Of a stretch of 64,000 nucleotides of DNA, positions 56,897 to 64,000 are shown in pieces (positions within the stretch are counted from its first letter, which is position 1; the number at the start of each line of letters is the position of its first letter). Location: NCBI RefSeq assembly GCF_000621705.1, contig NZ_JHXO01000010.1:1-64000 (forward strand). Reading direction: 5' to 3'. The DNA comes from Prolixibacter bellariivorans ATCC BAA-1284 (lineage in GTDB: Bacteria; Bacteroidota; Bacteroidia; Bacteroidales; Prolixibacteraceae). A program made the translations under genes and the position numbers. The notes under the pieces are model-generated. The model did not search any database and was not told the DNA's origin. It worked only from the letters and a program-made list of their open reading frames with translations.

Positions 56897-57415
56897 TCAA
56901 TCCTCTAAAGGTTCAAGTTCAATTAACGGCTGATGTCCCTCAATGGTATCACCTTCGTTTACCAAAATCTTTTTCACGGTTCCGCGGAAAGCACTTTTGT
57001 ATTCACTCTCCATTTTCATGGCCGATATGGTGATAACCGTCTGTCCGGCATCAACCTCATCGCCTTCCGCAACCGGAATACGAACCACTTTCCCGGGCAT
57101 GGGTGTCGTAATCACATTGCCCGAAGCAGCTAAATCACCTTTGGTATTGTTTCGGTACTTTGTAAGGGCATCAATCACTTCAACGTCGTACTGACTGCTG
57201 AGAGTTTTGACACTGTACTGGTTGGCTTTTCCGACCTCAATCATTTCCATATTGGTCGACTTGCCGTTGTGAAGCACAGAATATATTCCCGGCTCCACCC
57301 GAACCACGTCAAATTCATATTCGCGGTCGTCGATGCGGGCCCGGTACCTGGTTCCTTCCTTACCTAACAGCTCGACTTTCGCGGTCCGCGAATTGATCTT
57401 TACTTCGTTCTGCAT
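56897..57415 (-). CDS. biotin carboxyl carrier (biotinyl-lipoyl) subunit
   Basis: 172 residues. The C-terminal ~70 residues are a biotinyl domain with the conserved ISAMKMESEYKS, where Lys134 of AMKM carries biotin. Upstream lies a ~90-residue region with a short beta pattern (GTRYRARIDDREYEFDVVRVEPGIYSVLHNGKSTNMEMIEV). Its role is to shuttle the carboxyl group between the biotin carboxylase and the carboxyltransferase. It lies between these two genes, 17 bp and 18 bp away, in one operon. Confidence 0.92.
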   Translation of the reverse strand: MQNEVKINSRTAKVELLGKEGTRYRARIDDREYEFDVVRVEPGIYSVLHNGKSTNMEMIEVGKANQYSVKTLSSQYDVEVIDALTKYRNNTKGDLAASGNVITTPMPGKVVRIPVAEGDEVDAGQTVITISAMKMESEYKSAFRGTVKKILVNEGDTIEGHQPLIELEPLED

Positions 57416-57432
57416 AACAATTTTATAGTTGA

Positions 57433-58947
57433 TTAAAATCGAAGTACACTTTTACGTCGTGCAAATTCTTTCCAGGGCGACGAACCACCATTTTTTACTT
57501 CGGTTGGTTCCGAAACCAGTTTCTTCATCTTCTCGGTGTAATCGAGATAGGCGATAAACAAGGCCATATCTTCACACTCCTGGTTGCAATCCGATGGAAT
57601 TTCCAATACCGCCGGATTCTTCTCGATAAAATGAGTGTCGTAATTACCGGATACAAAATCTTCCGCTTCCATAATTCGTTTCAGGAATGGAATGGTGTTT
57701 TTCACCCCGCTGATTTTGTATTCATACAATGCACGTTTCATCCGCTCAATAGCCTCATTACGGGTTTGAGCCCATACAATCAGCTTGGAGATCATCGGAT
57801 CGTAATAAATCGGGATTTCGTACCCTTCATACACATAGCCATCGGTACGCACTCCCAGCCCCAATGGTTCGGTAATGTGTTTCACCAATCCCGGACTCGG
57901 CATGAAATTATTTTTCGGATCTTCTGCATAAATCCGACATTCGATAGCGTGTCCGGTTTGAGTAAGTTCTTCCTGTCTGAAAGGCAGCTCTTCGCCATTG
58001 GCTACTGTGATCTGCGCTTTTACCAGGTCAACTCCGGTTACCCTTTCGGTGATAGGATGTTCCACCTGCAACCGGGTATTCATCTCGAGGAAGTAGAAGT
58101 TCAAATCGTTATCGACCAGAAACTCCACTGTACCAGCCCCCACATAATTCACCGATTTGGCTGCTGCTACAGCTTCTTCGCCCATTCTGGCACGCAACTC
58201 AGGTGTCATCAATGGCGACGGTGTTTCTTCGATTACTTTCTGGTGACGACGCTGTACCGAACATTCACGCTCGAAAAGATGCACGGTATTTCCATGCGAA
58301 TCAGCCATCACCTGGAATTCGATATGGTGCGGCGATTCGATGTACTTCTCCATATAAACCACATCGTTGCCAAAGGCACTACCGGCTTCGGAACGGGCTC
58401 GCCGGTACGAACTAACCAGTTCACTTTCCGACCGAACCAGGCGCATTCCTTTACCGCCACCACCGGCCGATGCTTTGATCATGATTGGGTACCCAATCGA
58501 ATCAGCTGTTTCTTTTAATTTGTCTTCGTCTTCAATAAGATCTCGGGTTCCGGGGACTACCGAAACGCCAGCATCCATCATGATTTTCCGTGCAGTCAGC
58601 TTATCACCCATGGCCAAAATGGCTTCCGGTGAAGGACCAATAAAAATCAGTCCTGCCTCTGCTACCCGACGCGCAAATTCCGCATTCTCGGAAAGAAATC
58701 CGTAACCCGGATGAATTGCGTCAGCTCCTGATTTCAGCGCCGCATCCATAATCTTGTCGATGTTTAGATAACTCTCAGACGATGGAGACGGTCCGATAAA
58801 ACAGGCCTCGTCGGCATAACGAACATGCATGGCACTGCGGTCGGCCTCTGAAAATACTGCCACACTCTGAATTCCCATCTCGCGACAGGAACGCATCACC
58901 CGCACCGCAATTTCACCACGGTTCGCAACCAAAATTTTTCGGATCAT
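57433..58947 (-). CDS. accC: acetyl/propionyl-CoA carboxylase biotin carboxylase subunit
   Basis: 504 residues. Biotin carboxylase: N-terminal MIRKILVANRGEIAVRVMRSCREMGI, the ATP-grasp Gly-rich loop KASAGGGGKGMRLV, the ECSVQRRHQKVIEETPSP element, EMNTRLQVEHPITE with catalytic residues, and AIECRIYAEDP. It carboxylates biotin with ATP and bicarbonate. It heads the three-gene carboxylase operon. The gene symbol accC is used for the family. The acyl-CoA substrate is more likely propionyl-CoA or a related one, because a PccB-type subunit follows. Confidence 0.93.
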   Translation of the reverse strand: MIRKILVANRGEIAVRVMRSCREMGIQSVAVFSEADRSAMHVRYADEACFIGPSPSSESYLNIDKIMDAALKSGADAIHPGYGFLSENAEFARRVAEAGLIFIGPSPEAILAMGDKLTARKIMMDAGVSVVPGTRDLIEDEDKLKETADSIGYPIMIKASAGGGGKGMRLVRSESELVSSYRRARSEAGSAFGNDVVYMEKYIESPHHIEFQVMADSHGNTVHLFERECSVQRRHQKVIEETPSPLMTPELRARMGEEAVAAAKSVNYVGAGTVEFLVDNDLNFYFLEMNTRLQVEHPITERVTGVDLVKAQITVANGEELPFRQEELTQTGHAIECRIYAEDPKNNFMPSPGLVKHITEPLGLGVRTDGYVYEGYEIPIYYDPMISKLIVWAQTRNEAIERMKRALYEYKISGVKNTIPFLKRIMEAEDFVSGNYDTHFIEKNPAVLEIPSDCNQECEDMALFIAYLDYTEKMKKLVSEPTEVKNGGSSPWKEFARRKSVLRF

Positions 58948-59128
58948 AAGAACTTTTGATTATTAAAATTCGGACTAAATTATAGTTTGCTATTGAGTTT
59001 TCAAAATATGTCTATAAATTAATATTTTCGAACATTTTGTTATAAAATCTGAATCTCGTATTGACAAACCTTCAGAGATAACAATCAAAACCGAAAAATG
59101 CTTAAAAGAATTTTTCCTGCTTAAACGA

Positions 59129-59158
59129 AAAAACCCCGCAATTTTTTTTGCGGGGTTC
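59129..59158 (-). terminator. terminator after the GH3 beta-glucosidase
   Basis: A perfect 9-bp stem (AACCCCGCA with TGCGGGGTT) and an 8-nt loop of A/T, with a T-run on the minus strand. It lies 20 bp past the stop codon. Confidence 0.85.
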
Positions 59159-59177
59159 ACGCTTCGTTAAAATCAGT

Positions 59178-61454
59178 CTATTTTAATACAAAGGAGTTTT
59201 CCTGTACATCGTCGGAGTTCGTTCCGACAAATACTTTAAAGTCTCCTGGTTCTGCTTTCTTCTTCAAATCGGCACCATAAAAAGCCAAATCATCTGAAGT
59301 CAACGTGAACGTCACTTTTTGTGATTCGCCTGGTTTCAATGCGATCTTACGGAATCCCTTCAACTCTTTCACCGGACGGCTTACACTGCCTACCAAATCC
59401 CGAATATAAAGTTGCACGACTTCTTCTCCGGCAACTTTTCCCGTATTCTGCACATTCACCGACACTTCCAGTTTTCCGCCCATGCTCATTTCATGTGAAC
59501 TGAGTTTGACCGGTGAATACTTAAACGTCGTATAACTCAAACCGTAACCGAACGGGAACAATGGAGTTTTCTTTTGGTCGGTATAGTGCGACCAGAAAAC
59601 TGTTCCGGTAGGATCGGGACGCCCGGTACTTTTATGGTTATAATATATAGGTAGCTGTCCAACGGCGCGCGGAAACGAAACCGGCAACTTTCCGGAAGGA
59701 TTGTAATCGCCAAACAGCACATCAGCAATCGCGTTTCCGGCTTCCGAACCCAAATGCCATGCCTCAACAATGGCCGGAACGTGCTCAGCCATCCAGTCAA
59801 TTACCAATGGACGACCATTCATCAGAACGACAACCACATTTTTATTGGCTGCATACACTGCTTTCATCAACTGCTCCTGCAGTCCTTTCATGCCAATCTC
59901 AGTTTGGCTGCGTCCTTCGCCGGTCTGGAAGCAATTTTCTCCAACCGCCAATACAACCACATCGGCTTTTTTTGCCATCTGGCGGGCTGCATCGAAACCA
60001 GAGCTATCTGTCGTATTGAATTTCAATTCCTGGGTAAAGGTTCTCGGACCAACAGTTAGCGCAGTGCCTTCAGTATATTCCACGCTATTTTTATCCGCAA
60101 CGGCGGCTTTCACTCCTTCGAGCAAGGAAACAGCTGAACCGGTAACGGCCTGAGCACGCCAGCTTCCCAATGGAGAATCTTTATCGGCTGCCAACGGACC
60201 AATCACCGCAATGGTTTGTCCCTTCTTTTTCAGCGGAAGCAGATGGTTATCGTTTTTCAACAGAACAATAGAATGACGAGCCACTTTTCGGGCCGCCGCC
60301 AGATGTTCGGGTGAAAGAATTTCTTTCTTCTCGCGCTCGACATTACTGTAACGGTATGGATCGTCAAACAGTCCGAGTTCGAATTTCACGCGCAAAATGC
60401 GGCGAACAGCATCATCAATCAACGACTCCTTCACCTTACCTTCTTCCACTAGCTTTTTCAGTGAAGTAATGTAGCAATGACCTTCCATGTCCATGTCACT
60501 ACCGGCATTGATAGCCAGTTCGGCTGCTTCGGCTTTATTGGCTGCCACCCCGTGAGGAATCAGCTCACCTATCGAATTCCAGTCGGAAACCACAAAACCT
60601 TTAAATCCCCATTGTCCTTTCAATATGTCACGCTGCAGATGAGCGCTGGCAGTGGCAGGAGTTCCGCCAATTTCGTTGAACGAGTTCATCACGGTAGCTA
60701 CGCCAGCTTTAACGGCTGCCTCGAAGGGTGGCAGCACGGTGTTACGCAGCGTATGCTCGCTAATGTCAACCGTATTGTAATCGCGGCCCGACTCGACAAA
60801 ACCGTAGGCAGCAAAGTGCTTGGCACAGGCAGCAATGGTGCTGTCTTCCGACAAATCACTGCCCTGGAAACCATGAACACGGGCAGCAGCAAATTCTGCT
60901 CCCAGGTAGGGGTCCTCGCCCGAACCTTCCATGGTGCGCCCCCAGCGGGCATCGCGACTAATGTCCATCATCGGAGCAAAGGTCCACTGCAAACCGGCAG
61001 CCGATGCCTCAACAGCGGCCACATGTGCAGAGAGCTTTGCCAGTTCGGGTTCCCAGCTGGCCGCTTCTCCCAACGGAATCGGGAACATGGTTTTAAATCC
61101 GTGGATGACATCATATCCGAAAATCAACGGAATGTGCAACCGGGAGTTTTTTACCGCCAGCTCCTGTGTTTTCCGGGTAGCTTCAGCTCCTACAACATTC
61201 AACATCGAACCGACAGCACCGGATTTAATTTCCTGTAACTGCTTCTGTGCGGATGCTCCCTGCGGTGCAGGTCCGGTCATTTCCCATTGACTGGTGTACT
61301 GATTTAACTGACCAATCTTCTCATCAAGCGTCATCTTGCTGAGAAGCTCATTTACTTTCTTCTCAATAGCTTCATCGTTTGCTTTTGGCTTCAATGCGTA
61401 CAAGTTATTGCCCAGAGCTAGAAATAATAATAGCAGAATTGCTGACCACTTCAT
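59178..61454 (-). CDS. glycoside hydrolase family 3 beta-glucosidase (BglX-like)
   Basis: 758 residues. A signal peptide (MKWSAILLLLFLALGNNLYA) precedes the GH3 TIM barrel: the nucleophile Asp291 in FKGFVVSDWNSIGEL, the substrate Lys213-type KHFAAYG at 212-218, and GSGEDPYLGAEFAAARVHGFQG (178-199). The second domain has the VVVLAVGENCFQTGEGRSQ active-site loop, and a fibronectin-III-like domain closes the protein (YSPVKLSSHEMSMGGKLEVSVNVQNTGKVAGEEVVQLY). It probably releases glucose from beta-glucosides in the periplasm. The ATG at 61454 fits the signal peptide, and a GTG 10 codons upstream was rejected. Confidence 0.93.
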   Translation of the reverse strand: MKWSAILLLLFLALGNNLYALKPKANDEAIEKKVNELLSKMTLDEKIGQLNQYTSQWEMTGPAPQGASAQKQLQEIKSGAVGSMLNVVGAEATRKTQELAVKNSRLHIPLIFGYDVIHGFKTMFPIPLGEAASWEPELAKLSAHVAAVEASAAGLQWTFAPMMDISRDARWGRTMEGSGEDPYLGAEFAAARVHGFQGSDLSEDSTIAACAKHFAAYGFVESGRDYNTVDISEHTLRNTVLPPFEAAVKAGVATVMNSFNEIGGTPATASAHLQRDILKGQWGFKGFVVSDWNSIGELIPHGVAANKAEAAELAINAGSDMDMEGHCYITSLKKLVEEGKVKESLIDDAVRRILRVKFELGLFDDPYRYSNVEREKKEILSPEHLAAARKVARHSIVLLKNDNHLLPLKKKGQTIAVIGPLAADKDSPLGSWRAQAVTGSAVSLLEGVKAAVADKNSVEYTEGTALTVGPRTFTQELKFNTTDSSGFDAARQMAKKADVVVLAVGENCFQTGEGRSQTEIGMKGLQEQLMKAVYAANKNVVVVLMNGRPLVIDWMAEHVPAIVEAWHLGSEAGNAIADVLFGDYNPSGKLPVSFPRAVGQLPIYYNHKSTGRPDPTGTVFWSHYTDQKKTPLFPFGYGLSYTTFKYSPVKLSSHEMSMGGKLEVSVNVQNTGKVAGEEVVQLYIRDLVGSVSRPVKELKGFRKIALKPGESQKVTFTLTSDDLAFYGADLKKKAEPGDFKVFVGTNSDDVQENSFVLK

Positions 61455-61723
61455 GTGTTTAATTTTTAGTTTTTTAATTACCACATGGAACTCGCCACCA
61501 CAATCCTGTTCTTGTAGGAAAAGTTGACTCTTTCGGCTCGTTTCATGTTAATTTGCTTTAGTTGTGTTTTTATCTGACTGTTTGAATTTATGAATTCAAT
61601 CCGAAACAAAGGAACGGATTTTCCGGTAAAAACAGAAGTAACTGTATAATAAACAATATTGATCTTCCTAATGAAAAGACGGAGATACGAGATATTCTTA
61701 ACGAATCTTAAGAGTAGCTCTTA

Positions 61724-62830
61724 TTAATCGTACATCATCAGCGTAGCACCCAGCAATCTCTTGATGTTAGGATTCAGTGGGGGAATGCGTTCATCCAAAT
61801 GCTCCCAGTATTCTGTTGTATAAGAATGCGACAAAGGGATCCTCCAGCCTGACGAAGGTCTCTCCTCTTGCATTACTGATTTGGGGATATAATAGCTTTC
61901 CAGAACATAAAATTCACTAATTGTTTGAATGTTCTTAAATCTCGTCTCCTTTTTCTGCTTAAAAAAGTATTGATAATACCTTCGCCAGCTTTCCAAATTG
62001 GCTTTCGACGCCATTGACTGACTTTTGGCCAGGTACGTTTCGGTCACATCGTGATGAGTGATCCGAACCTGGTACCCAAATAAACTTCTTTCTCTTACTT
62101 TGGCCGGGGCTATCCAGTCGATGTTGATTTGTACCTGTTTTCGGGCTTCATCCGTTCGGATGCTCCCGGCCACCGAATCTTCTTTCAAAATCAGCGTCCG
62201 CCCATGATTTCCATCGATTGAATAGTTCTTATTGAGTTGCTTAACGATGGTTTTGGGCTCGATATAGGGAAGTGTCAACGAACCTTCAGACACGGTGACT
62301 GCATGATATTGTATGGCATCAAGAAGCTCCTGATTCCGAAATAGACGGTAAGCATCCTTTTGGCATTTAAATCGTTTGCCGTCGTTCCAGATATAATACT
62401 CTACTATCCCATCGGCAAAATATTCCGGGATACTGTCTTTTAACTGATAGCTCCGGAAAAAGCCTTTCAGCACCAGTACCATTTTCTCCTTCTTATTCGT
62501 TACGGTTATCTCGTGCAATGCTATTTCACGTGGCGCTAACAGGATAGTACCGGCAAGCTTCATCTGCTTCCAGGTCATCGCGCTGTTTTCGTAACTGAGG
62601 TGTTGAACCACCAGCGAGTCACTGTTTTTCACAAAACAATTGACTGATACGGTATCTATCTTCCCTTCGGTGTTGGATGTGCCTACCAACCGGCCATCAG
62701 GGGCAATTAACTGGGCAAAAGAGATAGCTGAATGATCATCCCCATCAACAACACGAATCTGGGCATGAGAAACGGTAGATAAAAACACGAGAAAAAGAAG
62801 GATGGTTAGCCTTCGTTGATGGTCATTCAT
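61724..62830 (-). CDS. secreted protein with CarboxypepD_reg-like N-terminus
   Basis: 368 residues. The signal peptide (LTILLFLVFLSTVSHAQ) is followed by a short CarboxypepD_reg-like stretch (IRVVDGDDHSAISFAQLIAPDGRLVGTSNTEGKIDTVSV). The remainder (VTNKKEKMVLVLKGFFRSYQLKDSIPEYFADGIVEYYI, and so on) is beta-rich and unrecognised. It is 92 bp after a CPBP-like gene and read in the same direction, so the two are probably cotranscribed. Such pairs are found in Bacteroidota envelope loci, but no role is known. Confidence 0.65.
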   Translation of the reverse strand: MNDHQRRLTILLFLVFLSTVSHAQIRVVDGDDHSAISFAQLIAPDGRLVGTSNTEGKIDTVSVNCFVKNSDSLVVQHLSYENSAMTWKQMKLAGTILLAPREIALHEITVTNKKEKMVLVLKGFFRSYQLKDSIPEYFADGIVEYYIWNDGKRFKCQKDAYRLFRNQELLDAIQYHAVTVSEGSLTLPYIEPKTIVKQLNKNYSIDGNHGRTLILKEDSVAGSIRTDEARKQVQINIDWIAPAKVRERSLFGYQVRITHHDVTETYLAKSQSMASKANLESWRRYYQYFFKQKKETRFKNIQTISEFYVLESYYIPKSVMQEERPSSGWRIPLSHSYTTEYWEHLDERIPPLNPNIKRLLGATLMMYD

Positions 62831-62922
62831 ACGATGGAAATAATTGTTAGCATTATTGTTTATTGCTCAATAGATGCAATAAACGGACAAAAGGTATATC
62901 CCGACCAATAGTATAAATACGA

Positions 62923-64000
62923 TTACTTATTTTGGGAGCTGATATAACATTTCACCGTTCTTTTTTTTGTTTGATACAAAGTGATCCCATAATTTTCCAT
63001 CAACGTACGCTGAAGCTGTTCCGTGCTGTCTTTCGGGATAACCCATGTATATTTCGTTCGGTTTTCTGAAAGACAGTTCACTTTCATAGGATAGAGTCCC
63101 TCTATTTTATCTGCCAAATCTCTTATCGTTGCATCCTTCAGAACAACACTGCTGGGTACTTCATCTCCTTCATTCAGCACTGCAGTGTCTTCTTCTGCTT
63201 TCACAAACTGACTTCGATATAGTACCCAATTCCCGACAGGAATAAAACAGAGCTGCGCCCTGAGGTTGTATTTTTTTAGGAGTTGCTGAACGACAAAACG
63301 TCTGGACATTTTGAAATCATCCATGTTTTCTTTATTCCTATCGGTAAAATGCAGGTCGATAACCCGGTTCGCAACAGCGGTATCTTGAAAAACAACATCT
63401 TCCGGTCGAAATATTGCCAGCTTAGCAAGAGCCAAACGTACAGTTGCACGTTCGAAATCTATTCCTGTAGGTGATACTTTACAGAAATTATAACGATGTT
63501 TTCCGACCTCTGAAATCTCCAGGGAATAATTTTTGGGAGCGGGCACATGTCCCGGATATGCCATAACCATTTCATCTTTAAACACCTTATCCCCACTCAA
63601 GCCTGGCTTGAATAGCAAGACAGGAAGAAGCAGAAAGACGACATTGTGTAATCCATGCAACACAAATCCCCACCAAAACCCCTGACGTACCCGTAAATAA
63701 CCGATATTAAATCCCGCAAAAATCTGCGGCGAAACAAAAACGGGAGATAAAACCAGGAATGTTAATGTCAGCGTGTAATTCTGCAGATGATAGAATCCAA
63801 ACAAGATGGTAGAAATATAAAACACCCGCGCATAATTTCGACGCCAAAATCTTCCGAGGAGCAAAAATATCCTTCGTTGAAAGAATAGATAAATCGCCAG
63901 CAACAACAATCCAGCCGCCACAGCTATAATAGCAGGCTGTTTGTCAGAAGCATGACTATAAGACAGAATTAAGGCGCCGACAACCAACAATACGCCAATG
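62923..64000 (-). CDS. CPBP-like membrane protein with extra C-terminal domain (5' end cut)
   Basis: At least 355 residues; the frame is open to the right edge of the window, so the true start lies outside it. The visible part has four or five membrane segments with CPBP (Abi/Rce1) motifs 2 to 4: FGFYHLQNY (F-x-x-x-H) and PQIFAGFNIGYLRVRQG...VLHGLHN. The expected Glu-Glu-x-x-x-Arg motif 1 is not seen, and the place where it should be reads FFQRRIFLLLGRF. The C-terminal ~220 residues are soluble and have a repeated STN-like pattern (IRDLADKIEGLYPMKVNC). Protease activity is therefore doubtful. It is probably cotranscribed with the gene to its left. Confidence 0.6.
   Translation of the reverse strand, partial: IGVLLVVGALILSYSHASDKQPAIIAVAAGLLLLAIYLFFQRRIFLLLGRFWRRNYARVFYISTILFGFYHLQNYTLTLTFLVLSPVFVSPQIFAGFNIGYLRVRQGFWWGFVLHGLHNVVFLLLPVLLFKPGLSGDKVFKDEMVMAYPGHVPAPKNYSLEISEVGKHRYNFCKVSPTGIDFERATVRLALAKLAIFRPEDVVFQDTAVANRVIDLHFTDRNKENMDDFKMSRRFVVQQLLKKYNLRAQLCFIPVGNWVLYRSQFVKAEEDTAVLNEGDEVPSSVVLKDATIRDLADKIEGLYPMKVNCLSENRTKYTWVIPKDSTEQLQRTLMENYGITLYQTKKRTVKCYISSQNK

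Noticed and set aside
57631-58518. Plus-strand ORF of 295 residues antisense to biotin carboxylase
   Set aside because: Shadow of the accC gene, with no motif or signal and unlike composition.

Overview
This window looks like chromosomal DNA of a Bacteroidota bacterium, most likely of the Marinilabiliales/Prolixibacteraceae type. The placement is by gene content and not by any search. The clues are the fused SecDF, a single TatA, several CarboxypepD_reg-like/TonB proteins, DUF4252, DUF4105 and DUF5686 families, membrane-anchored AraC regulators, weak Shine-Dalgarno sites, and promoter boxes of the Bacteroidota TAnnTTTG type. No rRNA, phage or IS transposase was seen. One tRNA-Gly lies at the left edge.

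Region by region. (1) 1-14300, mostly minus strand, is housekeeping: tRNA-Gly, mutS, a DUF4105 membrane protein, a tRNA N6-adenine methyltransferase, a TIGR02757 protein, a LolD-like ATPase, a Ca/Na exchanger, tatA, secDF, a retropepsin-like protein, mdh and a phosphoglucosamine-mutase-like gene. (2) 14589-26205, plus strand, holds an RsuA/RluB pseudouridine synthase with a long basic tail, an ECF sigma factor with a membrane protein and a DUF5686 outer-membrane protein, era and der, an HNH-like protein, a secreted HExxH protein, an aldo/keto reductase and a DbpA-type DEAD-box helicase. (3) 26330-37400, minus strand, is envelope and metal biology: an ECF sigma/membrane-protein pair bracketed by two DUF4252 paralogues, a TonB receptor with a His-rich small protein, a porin/FeoAB/FeoB-associated operon, and a hemerythrin-LuxR pair.

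(4) 37400-43960 is an accessory stretch. It contains four copies of a ~140-bp repeat with palindromic CCCC/GGGG ends, degraded REP-like palindromes, a 21-bp minisatellite, an AT-rich two-gene cassette (a nucleoside-deoxyribosyltransferase/TIR-like effector plus a zinc-ribbon DUF4145 protein), two small membrane proteins, and a DUF559 nuclease sandwiched directly between two of the repeats. This is the best place to look for something undescribed. (5) 42970-64000 returns to core-like functions: an EFR1-type flavodoxin-ferredoxin, valS, a lipocalin, small membrane proteins, and a membrane AraC regulator followed by a five-gene LolA-like/FtsX-permease/ATPase/beta-barrel cluster. After these come a three-subunit biotin-dependent acyl-CoA carboxylase operon, a GH3 beta-glucosidase, and a pair of envelope proteins whose second member (CPBP-like) runs off the right edge.

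Limits: all functional calls come from reading motifs in the sequence. No database search or structure prediction was done.
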